Shown here: positions 41,902 through 49,754 of the stretch, one piece after another
Layout of the letters: every line of letters begins with the position of its first letter
Numbering within the stretch: the stretch's first letter is position 1
Assembly (NCBI GenBank): GCA_964460785.1
Contig: CAYWQB010000003.1
Location: 248,001-312,000, forward strand
Direction: 5' to 3'
Length of the DNA stretch: 64,000 bases
Source: CAYWQB01 sp964460785
Lineage (GTDB): Bacteria > Chlamydiota > Chlamydiia > Chlamydiales > CAYWQB01
Notes under the pieces: model-generated
Database searches by the model: none
Told to the model about the DNA's origin: nothing
What the model saw: the letters and a program-made list of their open reading frames with translations, nothing else
Position numbers and translations under genes: made by a program

Positions 41902-43040
41902 TTGGAGGGTCCTTCTGATGGGTATTTGCGAAACAATTTAAAGATTCTACCCTCACAGACTGTGTATACCGGCCAGCCTGTCAAAGATAGTGTATGATAA
42001 AGTTCATAACGCCCCCTTGTACGAAAAAAATGTTCGGAGGGGCTCTTTTCTCGAGATAGATCGACAAGGGTAACATCTTGATTTGCTGGGATTTGAAAGA
42101 TGCGTTCAGCGTTATGGCGGGTTAGGTTCAAAATGTCTGCAAGGGAGAGGCCGCGCATCGTACCATATGTATACAGAAAGGGATAAAGAAGCTCTATGGT
42201 TCCCAGGCTACCTAGACGGGCTTCTGCTTGATGGCAGCGCAAATGATGTCCAGACCCAATACATGAAATGATTCCTTTTTTGATTGCGCTCCACAAGGCC
42301 TCAGAGAACTCTGGAGAGAACTGCTTTTTTAGCAATTGCCAGTCCTTGCATCCCCTCCCTTTCCAAGAAGAGGGGTCGATAAGTTGTAAATAGTCAATCC
42401 CACAGTCAACGGGCAAGCTATCAAGCTTTGCAGCTTGTATGATGTTTAATGTACGAGTGTTTTCAATAGGATAGAGATAGCTGCGTGTATGAAATTTTTC
42501 AATATAGTGAAAGAGGCGCTGGAAGTGGTTGCGATCACCTTGTGGATCCACCCATAAAAAAAGAGTGAAGTTATGTTCACTGGCTAGACGAAAGAGACGA
42601 TCTGCATCACCTGCAGGCATGTGAGCGATCTGCTGAATGGAACAAGAGACAGTGCGTGTACCTGATCGATTTAAAGGCAGTTGGCCAACATCATCTGCAC
42701 TGACCTTTGGGATAGGAGATACCTGCAGGGGAATTTTGACAGCCTTAAGTTGTGCTGTCAGCTGTTGCTTGCAGACTTTTAGCTGTTGCGATCCATGAAT
42801 AGAAGGAGAGCAGTGAGTCAGGAGCTGTGTAGCCCCTCCCGAAAGCGCACTGCGCACGAGAATTTTCCAAGGTTCAACCGTTGTCGAAGGTTCACTTAGA
42901 GAGATGCGCACATGCGGGTCTATTGCTGCAGGAAGCAGGGTTAATCCAGGAGCATCGACTACCTCTTCAAAGGGGCTTTCTAAAGAGTAGTCGATCATTT
43001 CATGATCTGGAGTTAAGATATTCTTTATATAAAGCATCAA
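41898..43040 (-). CDS. Dihydroorotase-like protein with lost metal-site residues
   Basis: A 380-residue member of the dihydroorotase/amidohydrolase fold. The N-terminal metal motif normally DxHxH reads DPHVR (D41-R45), so one His is lost. The catalytic Asp of the usual TDHAPH segment is Ser263 in GSGHH. The region after it (LGSLGTIELLYPFLYTYG, LSLADILNLTRHNAERIF) still follows the dihydroorotase pattern well. It is therefore probably a pseudoenzyme that could serve as a structural or regulatory subunit. It overlaps the phosphoesterase by four bases. Confidence 0.7.
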   Translation of the reverse strand: MMLYIKNILTPDHEMIDYSLESPFEEVVDAPGLTLLPAAIDPHVRISLSEPSTTVEPWKILVRSALSGGATQLLTHCSPSIHGSQQLKVCKQQLTAQLKAVKIPLQVSPIPKVSADDVGQLPLNRSGTRTVSCSIQQIAHMPAGDADRLFRLASEHNFTLFLWVDPQGDRNHFQRLFHYIEKFHTRSYLYPIENTRTLNIIQAAKLDSLPVDCGIDYLQLIDPSSWKGRGCKDWQLLKKQFSPEFSEALWSAIKKGIISCIGSGHHLRCHQAEARLGSLGTIELLYPFLYTYGTMRGLSLADILNLTRHNAERIFQIPANQDVTLVDLSREKSPSEHFFRTRGRYELYHTLSLTGWPVYTVCEGRIFKLFRKYPSEGPSK

Positions 43041-43098
43041 GAAAACATAGATTTTTCTTGGGAAAGGTAGGCAAAGAGGGTAAATAAGGCAAGAAGAT

Positions 43099-43125
43099 AG
43101 CGGAGTGCTTTTTTTACACTCCGCT
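43099..43125 (-). terminator. Hairpin after the 43134-44069 gene
   Basis: AGCGGAGTG and CACTCCGCT form a perfect nine-pair stem with a loop of nine bases. It lies nine bases past the stop of the minus-strand gene. No T-run follows, so it may be a weak terminator or an mRNA-stabilising hairpin. Confidence 0.5.
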
Positions 43126-43133
43126 GTTGCTCA

Positions 43134-44069
43134 TTAAGAGACAATCTTGACTTCAGGAGGAAGAAAGAGTTGTGTCACCCCATTGATTCCAGCCCAAGCT
43201 TTACAAGCTAACGCGATGGGCACTCGGCAAGGGATTAATCCGCCATTTGTGATTGCAAAGGCAAGTTCTCCTGTAGCGATTTGGAGGTTGTTGAGGTTTT
43301 CCCAAGTCGCTCCCTTATTCCAACCAGCAGAAATCAGATCTTTGGTTGTTGCATGTGGGTTCTTATTTGCTTCTTCACTAACTGCCTCATGAACTTTACT
43401 TCCAAAGTCATACGCAGCAACAGCAAAATTGATAGACATTCCGACGAGCCATAGGCCAGAAATGGCACGTAGCAGGTCTGTGAAGGGAAAGCCTTCTTTT
43501 AGATGGGAGCGCATTGCTTCAATGGTCTGATTTGCCACATTGATGTCTTTGATATTACTCGGGCCATGAGCAATATTTGCTCGTGCAAAGCGAGACTCAA
43601 TAAAGTAAATCGGGAATAAAATAGCAGTCGCTGTTAAAGCTGTTTTCCCAACGGTCTTAAACCAGTTGATGTGCTGCTCATCACCATGCCCTTCTTTTGC
43701 CAGAAAAATATCAAAGCCATCTTCAAATGCACAACGTGCAACATTGATAAATCCAGTATAATCAATAAGGTCTCTTGCACCTTCAAAAAGCTGCTTAGTA
43801 TGTCTAAGGACGCCTACTGTCGCAGAATATTGCCCACTGAAGCAATGTTCAAGCACTTGCATTGGAGCATCAGCAGCAACACTGCAAAGGGCAAGTAAGC
43901 GGTGGATGTAGTCGGGGGCATTTTGGTCTTTGCCAATTAAAGACCATTGGCGTCCCATGATTACTGAGCTTTCTTTTTCAAGAGGCGCTTGAGTTGCCTC
44001 ATTGTCTAGAGATTGAAGATTTAGAGTTTCAAGTTCTTCAAAAGATTGATTTATAGTTAACGAGCTCAT
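43134..44069 (-). CDS. Protein of unknown function with hydrophobic segments
   Basis: A 311-residue protein. I use the ATG at 44069, behind AAGG. A longer frame begins at a TTG at 44132, but that TTG is the first triplet of a good -35 box (see promoter), so it is not translated. The N-terminal 45 residues are polar and acidic. Hydrophobic stretches lie near 145-165, 205-230 and 275-300. No signal peptide or enzyme motif is visible. Membrane association or secretion by type III export would be consistent. Family not recognised. Confidence 0.6.
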   Translation of the reverse strand: MSSLTINQSFEELETLNLQSLDNEATQAPLEKESSVIMGRQWSLIGKDQNAPDYIHRLLALCSVAADAPMQVLEHCFSGQYSATVGVLRHTKQLFEGARDLIDYTGFINVARCAFEDGFDIFLAKEGHGDEQHINWFKTVGKTALTATAILFPIYFIESRFARANIAHGPSNIKDINVANQTIEAMRSHLKEGFPFTDLLRAISGLWLVGMSINFAVAAYDFGSKVHEAVSEEANKNPHATTKDLISAGWNKGATWENLNNLQIATGELAFAITNGGLIPCRVPIALACKAWAGINGVTQLFLPPEVKIVS

Positions 44070-44102
44070 TTTAGATGCCTTATATGTTTTTGGGCACAGG
44101 AA

Positions 44103-44132
44103 ATTATGAATATTCTTTTTGATATTTGTCAA
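44103..44132 (-). promoter_or_regulatory. Predicted sigma-70 promoter of the 43134-44069 gene
   Basis: On the minus strand, TTGACA (44132-44127) and CATAAT (44108-44103) are separated by 18 bases. Transcription would start near 44096, upstream of the ATG at 44069. The -35 hexamer is a perfect consensus match. Confidence 0.65.
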
Positions 44133-44155
44133 ATAAACTTAAAGTTCTTCGCTCT

Positions 44156-44183
44156 TTGAAATATTCATTAGACAAACTAAGAT
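44156..44183 (+). promoter_or_regulatory. Predicted sigma-70-type promoter of the solute-binding lipoprotein operon
   Basis: TTGAAA and TAAGAT are spaced by 16 bases, ending 25 bases before the ATG at 44209. It is back to back with the promoter of the divergent gene. Confidence 0.45.
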
Positions 44184-44208
44184 AAGTCTCTCCAGTGTAG
44201 GGGGTGAT

Positions 44209-45000
44209 ATGGCTAGACTTTCAATTTTATTCATTGGGCTTTTGTGTTTGCTAGTTGGGTGTGGGGATAAAGAGCCTTTACCGACCGTGCCTAGCGAAAA
44301 AACGCGTCAAAAAGAACAGGTATATGCCATCGCTCGGGTCCCCGATCTTTATCCTCTGCAGCTGCACGGGCGCTCTAAATACCTGCTTGCATTTTGTGAT
44401 GAATTGCTTGCTGAGCTAGCTCAAGCACGGAAATTAAACTTTTCAATCTTTGCAGCGGCGTACTCTGATATGTTTGACCAGTTGCAAAGAGGAACATACG
44501 ATGCTCTCCTTTCTACACTACCGCCCACGGATGCCAATAAGGAACTATATGATTTTTCAGAGCCTTTGATTTTTCTTGGACCTGTCTTAGTTGTTCCAGA
44601 AAACTCTAGAGCGCAGTCAGTCGCAGATATGCAGGGGCTTTTACTTCTTGTCCCTAATGATCAAGAGCTGATTATCGATGTGTCCAAAACGCCTTCTATC
44701 CTTTTAAAAACATATAGCGACCTATCTGAAGCTCTCACGAAGGTAAGCCAAGGGAAGGCTGATGGTGTCTTAGCTCCCGCTCTTGCTGCCTACACGTACA
44801 CCCATGGCTTATATAGAGAAAAATTAAAGGTGGTGACTTCTCCCTTAAATAACTATGCTTTGCGACTCATCTGTGCATCTACCTCTAAGCGCGGGCAGGA
44901 GCTGATTACACAATGCAATATTGGCCTGCGCTCATTTAAGGAAGATGGGGTGTACTATGCACTGCGCAGAAAGTGGAGGTTAAAAGGAGGCCTTGAGTGA
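44209..45000 (+). CDS. Amino-acid-type ABC solute-binding lipoprotein
   Basis: A 263-residue periplasmic binding protein of the SBP_bac_3 class. The lipobox LLVGC near residue 18 predicts a lipoprotein. The fold shows the two-lobe pattern: DLYPLQ, then LPPTDANKELYDFSEPLIF at the family's conserved TxxR-equivalent position, then DGVLAPALAAY. It resembles ArtJ-like arginine-binding proteins of Chlamydia but the ligand is not readable. No permease or ATPase follows. Instead its stop (TGA) overlaps the GTG of a small membrane protein. Confidence 0.8.
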   Translation: MARLSILFIGLLCLLVGCGDKEPLPTVPSEKTRQKEQVYAIARVPDLYPLQLHGRSKYLLAFCDELLAELAQARKLNFSIFAAAYSDMFDQLQRGTYDALLSTLPPTDANKELYDFSEPLIFLGPVLVVPENSRAQSVADMQGLLLLVPNDQELIIDVSKTPSILLKTYSDLSEALTKVSQGKADGVLAPALAAYTYTHGLYREKLKVVTSPLNNYALRLICASTSKRGQELITQCNIGLRSFKEDGVYYALRRKWRLKGGLE

Positions 45001-45146
45001 AATCTTTTCCTGTGTTCAAAGTTGTCTATCTAGCTGTTTTTTGTCTGTTCATGACAGCTTTTGCTTTGGCTGTAGTTTTTGCATCTAAGCGACTAGAGCC
45101 TAAAGGTCAGCCTGTTGCTCATGAACAAGTAGACCTGGGGGAGTAG
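44997..45146 (+). CDS. Small single-pass membrane protein
   Basis: A 49-residue frame starting with GTG that overlaps the preceding stop (GTGA) and ending in TAG that overlaps the next GTG start (TAGTG). It has a basic start, one TM helix at about 7-30 and a short polar tail. Overlaps on both sides strongly suggest that it is translated. The arrangement with a SafE/TauE-type gene recalls small subunits and assembly factors in cbb3 oxidase loci, but no family can be named. Confidence 0.65.
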   Translation: MKSFPVFKVVYLAVFCLFMTAFALAVVFASKRLEPKGQPVAHEQVDLGE

Positions 45147-45826
45147 TGGAGACCTTTTGGATCCTCCTTCCTATTTATCTTTTAGGCAACCTTCATTGCT
45201 TAGGAATGTGCGGTCCTCTTGTTGCTTTATTAGGTAAGCAGCGCTTTTGCCTGTGGTACTTTGTTGGAAGGATTTGTTCATTTAGCTTTGCTGGACTTCT
45301 GGCAGGAGAGTTAGGAGAAGCAATCAGTGAGCCTATGCAGCGCTATCACATCTCTCCTTGGGTCAGTTTTTTATTCGGGTTTGTGATTCTTTTGTTCGTG
45401 GTAAAGAGTATTCTGCGCTTCAAGCTACCCCTTCCTCTTTTCTTACAATGCTTGATGCAAAAGGTGCATCTACTCATAGCCCGCCTATCCACAAAGAAAA
45501 GTCGAGGCGCGATCTTCCTCTTCGGGTTTCTCACTGTCCTTTTGCCTTGTGGGCAATCGGCCTTGGTGTTTTCCTTTTGTGCATTGAGTCAAAGCCCCCT
45601 TGCTGGACTGGGCAATGGGTTTGCCTTTGCTTTGTTAACCACTCCTTCCTTGCTATTTGCCCTGCGTACACATCGTCTTTTCCGGTTTGCTAAGTCTTAC
45701 CACCACCTCCTCATGGGCGGTGGGGTTCTTTTTGTAGCGACTCTCTCCATTTTACGGGGGTGCGCTGATTACGGATGGATTGATCATCTGGTTCTTGTAA
45801 AGAGTTGGCACCTTGTTCTTTATTAA
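45146..45826 (+). CDS. SafE/TauE-type membrane protein
   Basis: A 226-residue polytopic protein with about six TM helices and the characteristic N-terminal motif LGNLHCLGMCGPL. This subgroup (short SafE/TauE with HCxGMCGPL) is often next to cytochrome cbb3 assembly genes and may handle copper rather than sulfite. A GTG start overlaps the previous stop. Later motifs include FLFGFLTVLLPCGQ and a second Cys-Gly segment. Its function is inferred from family habit and the copper ATPase at 37.7 kb. Confidence 0.75.
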   Translation: METFWILLPIYLLGNLHCLGMCGPLVALLGKQRFCLWYFVGRICSFSFAGLLAGELGEAISEPMQRYHISPWVSFLFGFVILLFVVKSILRFKLPLPLFLQCLMQKVHLLIARLSTKKSRGAIFLFGFLTVLLPCGQSALVFSFCALSQSPLAGLGNGFAFALLTTPSLLFALRTHRLFRFAKSYHHLLMGGGVLFVATLSILRGCADYGWIDHLVLVKSWHLVLY

Positions 45827-45837
45827 AAGAAATTTAA

Positions 45838-45866
45838 TTGACGATTTTCTGGTCTTCTCTTAGAAC
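45838..45866 (+). promoter_or_regulatory. Predicted sigma-70 promoter of the dksA-like operon
   Basis: TTGACG and TAGAAC are separated by 17 bases, ending 38 bases before the ATG at 45905. The -35 match is five of six. Confidence 0.55.
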
Positions 45867-45904
45867 GTTTCCCTTCAAGGTTTTGGGGCATAGGAGTCGA
45901 ACAA

Positions 45905-46303
45905 ATGACGAAAAAAAAGCAAGGTGGCAAGCTAACCTCGAAACAAATTGAAGCGTTTCGTCAGCAGCTGCTCGATATGCGAGATGAGGTATTGCAAAGA
46001 GTGCGTGGGTCTGCAGAGACTGTCAAGCAGCATGGAGAATCTATTGGTCAGACACGGGATCACTCAGATGGTGGTGCGGATGATTTTGATAGAGAGATTT
46101 TTTTAGGGCTGAATCACAAAGAGAATGACCTTTTGCGTCAAATTGAGCGCGCTTTAGAAAAAATGGATGAGGGAACATATGGTATATGTGACCTCAGTGC
46201 GGAACCTATATCCCTTGCTCGCTTAAAGGCGATGCCCTATGCTTGTTTCACTGTAGCTGCGCAAAGCCAGCTAGAAGAAAAGCAGCGATCGAAGCGAAAG
46301 TAA
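45905..46303 (+). CDS. DksA/TraR-family protein with degenerate zinc finger
   Basis: A 132-residue protein with the DksA coiled-coil arms (about 10-90, with acidic tip region near SDGGADDFDRE) and the C-terminal finger region GTYGICDLSAEPISLARLKAMPYA. Only C95 and C114 remain of the four zinc cysteines, so the finger probably lacks zinc. Family members bind the RNA-polymerase secondary channel to adjust transcription initiation. The order dksA-like then lspA is the same in Chlamydia; three bases separate the genes. Confidence 0.8.
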   Translation: MTKKKQGGKLTSKQIEAFRQQLLDMRDEVLQRVRGSAETVKQHGESIGQTRDHSDGGADDFDREIFLGLNHKENDLLRQIERALEKMDEGTYGICDLSAEPISLARLKAMPYACFTVAAQSQLEEKQRSKRK

Positions 46304-46306
46304 AAT

Positions 46307-46813
46307 ATGCAGCGCATCATATTCTTAGTTTGTCTATTTCTACTCATACTTGGCTTAGACCAAGCATCTAAGCTATGGGTGTACTACCACCAAACGGCAT
46401 TTGGGGCGGCACAGTCCATGTATCCTTATGGGGGAGTGGGTGTATTTTCTGATTTTCTAGGGATTCACTGCTCGTTGAATTACGTAACAAATACAGGAGC
46501 TGCTTGGGGGGTGTTCTCGCACTTTCGCTGGACTCTTTTTGCCGTGCGCTGCCTTCTAATTATCGCTCTAGTTGTATTTCTATTTGTCTTTAATCGTGAT
46601 AAGGCATTGCAGGTGCCTCTTGTTTTGATCTTATCTGGGGCGGTAGGAAATATTATCGATGTGCTTGCCCATGGCTTTGTCATTGATATGGTGAAAGTGG
46701 TCCTTTGGGGGTATGAATATCCTGTCTTTAATATGGCAGATAGTGCTGTGACATTGGGCATTTTCTGGTGGGCTCTTTACTCTCTTTTTTCAAAGCCTAA
46801 ACAGGTTGCCTAA
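46307..46813 (+). CDS. lspA: Prolipoprotein signal peptidase LspA
   Basis: A 168-residue integral membrane aspartyl protease with four TM helices. The catalytic Asp residues lie in NIIDVLAHGFVIDMV and FNMADSAV. Other conserved parts are LDQASK near the start and NTGAAWG. It cleaves lipoprotein signal peptides; the window encodes likely substrates (44209 and 52700 genes). It is coupled to the dksA-like gene and followed after two bases by an unknown gene. Confidence 0.93.
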   Translation: MQRIIFLVCLFLLILGLDQASKLWVYYHQTAFGAAQSMYPYGGVGVFSDFLGIHCSLNYVTNTGAAWGVFSHFRWTLFAVRCLLIIALVVFLFVFNRDKALQVPLVLILSGAVGNIIDVLAHGFVIDMVKVVLWGYEYPVFNMADSAVTLGIFWWALYSLFSKPKQVA

Positions 46814-46815
46814 GC

Positions 46816-47496
46816 ATGCTAGAGCATGGGGACCCTAAAGAAATTGGTCAGCTGCAGTGCTCAAAGTGGCTGACTCTACCTCTCCTTCTTAGCAAGCAAG
46901 AGTTAGAGGCTTGCTTGCTAAGTTACTCCAATCTATTTGTTCTGGGGAGCTTAAAACTAGAAAGCGAGCTGATCTGCCCCCTAACTTCTATTTTGGAGAA
47001 ATATGAGGCTTTGCTTACAACCTTTTGGCAAGGGGGAACACCGGATCCTAAGTTGCTCAGGGGGTTTAGCTATGGGGTGACTCCTGACTCAAGCGATGTG
47101 TATATCTACTCTCCTGATGGAGAAAGAGGTATGATTAAAGAGAAACGACCTCTTATTTATCTACAGCCACTCCTTGTACATTTTTCTCCAGAAGATCTGC
47201 AGTTTCGCACAAAAGTTCGTGGGGGGGAGACCTTTTTCTGGGGGGTAGAGTTACGCTTCCCGCAGTTATTTCAGCTATCCACATCTGGAAAGATTGAACA
47301 GGCTTGGGGGGTAACCCAAGCGGCAAATGATTTCCGCAATTTACAGCGCTGGGCAAGAAAAGCAACCGAGCCTGTACAGTTCCTTCATAAGGGTAAAAAA
47401 CTCTCCCCTCATTTGCGCGTAGGGCATCACTTGAAGGGGAAATTGCAAGACTATTTGCCCTTACAGCAACACGGGTTGGACATATGGAGCAGTTAA
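46816..47496 (+). CDS. Protein of unknown function in the lspA-pncC operon
   Basis: A 226-residue soluble protein without signal peptide. Segments with Trp and basic residues toward the end (RNLQRWARKA, KKLSPHLRVGHH) could bind nucleic acid or a phosphate, but no motif is diagnostic. It begins two bases after lspA and overlaps pncC by 13 bases, so all are one transcript. I do not recognise the family; it may be a conserved chlamydial protein. Confidence 0.6.
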   Translation: MLEHGDPKEIGQLQCSKWLTLPLLLSKQELEACLLSYSNLFVLGSLKLESELICPLTSILEKYEALLTTFWQGGTPDPKLLRGFSYGVTPDSSDVYIYSPDGERGMIKEKRPLIYLQPLLVHFSPEDLQFRTKVRGGETFFWGVELRFPQLFQLSTSGKIEQAWGVTQAANDFRNLQRWARKATEPVQFLHKGKKLSPHLRVGHHLKGKLQDYLPLQQHGLDIWSS

Positions 47497-47957
47497 TCGC
47501 AAGTGTGCAAAAGGAGTTGCTTGCCCAAGGCAAGACGATCTCTACAGCAGAGTCTTGTACAGGTGGGCGTGTCGCTGCTGCTTTGACCCTTTTGCCTGGT
47601 TCTTCAGATGTTTTTTTAGGAGGTCTTGTCGCTTATAGCAATGCAGTAAAGCAGCAAGTCCTAGGTGTGCAAGCAGAGACCTTAGCACAGTATGGAGCGG
47701 TCAGTCAGCAGACTGTGCAAGAAATGGCACAAGCCTCTTGTGAGCTTTTTCAAAGCGATTTTTCCTTGGCCTCTTCAGGAGTCGCAGGCCCCGGAGGAGG
47801 AACGCCTTTTTCTCCTGTAGGCTTGGTTTGGCTAGCGATTGGCCGCAGAGGTGAGAGCCCTTTTGCATGGAAGGAGCAGTTCTTTGGATCTCGTGAAGAG
47901 GTGATGGCACAAGCTTGCAATTCTCTCTTAAAGCAGCTAGTTAAAAGTTTTATTTAA
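47484..47957 (+). CDS. pncC: Nicotinamide-nucleotide amidase PncC (CinA C-terminal domain)
   Basis: A 157-residue stand-alone CinA C-terminal domain that deamidates nicotinamide mononucleotide to NaMN in the NAD salvage cycle. The signatures TAESCTGGRVAAALT, GGLVAYSNAVKQQVLGV and SGVAGPGGGTP are complete, including the catalytic Ser in AESCTGG. The N-terminal ADP-ribose pyrophosphatase half of full CinA is absent. Its ATG lies inside the end of the preceding gene. Confidence 0.92.
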   Translation: MEQLIASVQKELLAQGKTISTAESCTGGRVAAALTLLPGSSDVFLGGLVAYSNAVKQQVLGVQAETLAQYGAVSQQTVQEMAQASCELFQSDFSLASSGVAGPGGGTPFSPVGLVWLAIGRRGESPFAWKEQFFGSREEVMAQACNSLLKQLVKSFI

Positions 47958-47985
47958 TCTGGGGTTTAAGTTTTCACTTCTTTGA

Positions 47986-48015
47986 TTGACTTTGTGAACA
48001 AGAATATGCTAATCT
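47986..48015 (+). promoter_or_regulatory. Predicted sigma-70 promoter of the ribosomal L21-L27 operon
   Basis: TTGACT and TAATCT are separated by 18 bases, ending 40 bases before the rplU ATG. The -35 match is five of six. Confidence 0.55.
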
Positions 48016-48055
48016 GCCTGCTCTCTTGTCGAATTAGGAAAAGGAATAGGCTCTC

Positions 48056-48373
48056 ATGTACGCGATCATTCGTTCAGGTGGTAAGCAGTACCGCGTGAAA
48101 AAAGGAGACATCATTGATGTTGACCTACTTGGGTTGAGTGCTGAAGAAAAAGCGGTAGAGTTCCGTGATGTGCTTTTCCTTAACGATGGCAAAGAAAACG
48201 TCGTGGGAGCCCCATGCGTGGAGAACTGCCTCGTTATGGGAGAGTTGCTTGGTGAAGCGAAAGGCCCTAAGGTCATCTCTTTTAAGTTCAAGCGTCGTAA
48301 AGATAGCCGTCGTAAGATCGGTCATCGCCAGCGGTACTCTCGAGTAAAAATTACTGAGATCCAAGCGAACTAA
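48056..48373 (+). CDS. rplU: Ribosomal protein bL21
   Basis: A 105-residue large-subunit protein. MYAIIRSGGKQYRVKKGD at the start and the C-terminal FKRRKDSRRKIGHRQRYSRVKI segment are the standard bL21 marks. It is first in the rplU-rpmA pair, 17 bases before rpmA, in the same order as in Chlamydia and most bacteria, where it contacts 23S rRNA. Confidence 0.97.
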   Translation: MYAIIRSGGKQYRVKKGDIIDVDLLGLSAEEKAVEFRDVLFLNDGKENVVGAPCVENCLVMGELLGEAKGPKVISFKFKRRKDSRRKIGHRQRYSRVKITEIQAN

Positions 48374-48390
48374 CGGGGGAGATTGCAAAA

Positions 48391-48648
48391 ATGGCACATA
48401 AAAAAGGTCAAGGTGCAAGCCGTAACGGACGTGATTCAAAGTCAAAGCGTCTTGGAGTAAAGGTTGCACATGGTGAGTTTGTAACAGCAGGAAGTATCTT
48501 AGTGCGCCAGCGCGGAACAAAGTGGCATCCAGCTACCAACGTAGGTTGTGGCAAGGATCACACTCTGTATGCGCTAAACGACGGACTTGTGCGCTTTAAA
48601 AAGACAAAGCACACAATGGTCTCTGTTGAGGCAGCACAGACTGCGTAA
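48391..48648 (+). CDS. rpmA: Ribosomal protein bL27
   Basis: An 85-residue protein with the bL27 core GASRNGRDSKSKRLGVK and GSILVRQRGTKWHPATNVG. The N-terminus MAHKKGQG reaches toward the peptidyl-transferase centre. There is no N-terminal extension of the kind that must be cleaved in Firmicutes. It is followed by an intrinsic terminator before obgE, so obgE is probably read partly independently. Confidence 0.97.
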   Translation: MAHKKGQGASRNGRDSKSKRLGVKVAHGEFVTAGSILVRQRGTKWHPATNVGCGKDHTLYALNDGLVRFKKTKHTMVSVEAAQTA

Positions 48649-48672
48649 GTCTTACATAGACTTTCTCTGTAT

Positions 48673-48708
48673 AAACCCCATCGAAGTGAACCTTCTTTGG
48701 GGTTTTTT
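48673..48708 (+). terminator. Intrinsic terminator after rpmA
   Basis: AAACCCCA pairs with TGGGGTTT, with additional pairs TCGAAG/CTTC inside, and a T-run follows immediately. It stands 25 bases after the rpmA stop. Confidence 0.8.
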
Positions 48709-48729
48709 GTATTTTTATATTGGAAGAAA

Positions 48730-49731
48730 ATGTTTGTAGATCGAGTAACACTAGATTTGATTGCTGGCCGCGGAGGAGATGGGATCGTTGCATGGCGACG
48801 AGAAAAGTACCTTCCTAAAGGTGGCCCCTATGGAGGAGATGGAGGCAATGGAGGCTCCGTGATCCTCAGAGCAGATACAAATATCTATGACCTTGATCGC
48901 TTTCGTCATATCCATAAAGTGCAAGCTCGCTCAGGACAGCAGGGAGGCACGGCCTGTTGCCAAGGAAAGTCTGGGGAAGATGAGATCTTGAAGGTGCCTT
49001 GTGGGACCCTCATCAAAGATGTAGATTCAGGAGAAATCCTTGCAGACCTTACAGAGCCTGGACAAGAGTTCATTGCTTGTAAAGGGGGAAAGGGAGGACG
49101 CGGAAACTACCACTTCCGAACAAGTATTCATCGAGCTCCCGTTCGCTGCACACGGGGAACAGATGGAGAAGCTAAGCTTGTAGAGCTTGAACTAAAGCTG
49201 ATCGCAGATGTGGGCTTTGTGGGATTCCCCAATGCTGGGAAGTCCACCTTGCTTGAAAAAATTACTTTCGTTAAGGTGAAAAAAGCTCCTTACCCTTTTA
49301 CGACACTGCACCCAAACTTGGGGTATGTCACTTTTAAGGGGGGAGAGCGCCTTCTTCTAGCCGATATTCCCGGTATTATTGAAGGGGCACACAATAACAA
49401 GGGCTTGGGCCTAGAGTTTTTGCGCCATATCGAAAGGACTAGAGTCTTAGTCTTTATTGTGGATGGCTCGGGAATTGATGGGCGCCACCCTAAAGATGAT
49501 TTAAAGGTATTAAAAGATGAAATTCGTGCGTATGACCCCTCGCTGCTTCTAAAGCCGAGTCTGGTGGTTTTTAATAAGGTAGATACAGAAGAGGCTCAAG
49601 AGCTTTTTTGGGAAGAATTTATGGAAGATGCAACGAGCTCCAGCCAGAACGTCTTTCCTATATCTGCTTTATGCGAAGAAGGGTTTACCCCTTTCCTAGA
49701 GGCGTTGCAAAACGCTTGCAAGCAAAAATAA
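48730..49731 (+). CDS. obgE: GTPase ObgE/CgtA
   Basis: A 333-residue ribosome-associated GTPase. The start at 48730 gives the standard N-terminus MFVDRVTL; an in-frame ATG at 48697 lies in the terminator. The Gly-rich Obg fold covers about 1-155 (GRGGDGIVAWRREK, GGPYGGDGGNGG). The G domain has G1 GFPNAGKST, switch region PYPFTTLHPNLG, G3 DIPGIIEGAH, G4 NKVD and a final SALC. It acts in 50S assembly and stress control. No C-terminal OCT domain is present. Confidence 0.95.
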   Translation: MFVDRVTLDLIAGRGGDGIVAWRREKYLPKGGPYGGDGGNGGSVILRADTNIYDLDRFRHIHKVQARSGQQGGTACCQGKSGEDEILKVPCGTLIKDVDSGEILADLTEPGQEFIACKGGKGGRGNYHFRTSIHRAPVRCTRGTDGEAKLVELELKLIADVGFVGFPNAGKSTLLEKITFVKVKKAPYPFTTLHPNLGYVTFKGGERLLLADIPGIIEGAHNNKGLGLEFLRHIERTRVLVFIVDGSGIDGRHPKDDLKVLKDEIRAYDPSLLLKPSLVVFNKVDTEEAQELFWEEFMEDATSSSQNVFPISALCEEGFTPFLEALQNACKQK

Positions 49732-49754
49732 TTTCATTACTTTGATATCTTATT

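Noticed and set aside
44070..44132. TTG-initiated extension of the unknown protein
   Set aside because: The TTG is part of a consensus -35 box with a -10 box 18 bases on; the ATG at 44069 has a better ribosome site.
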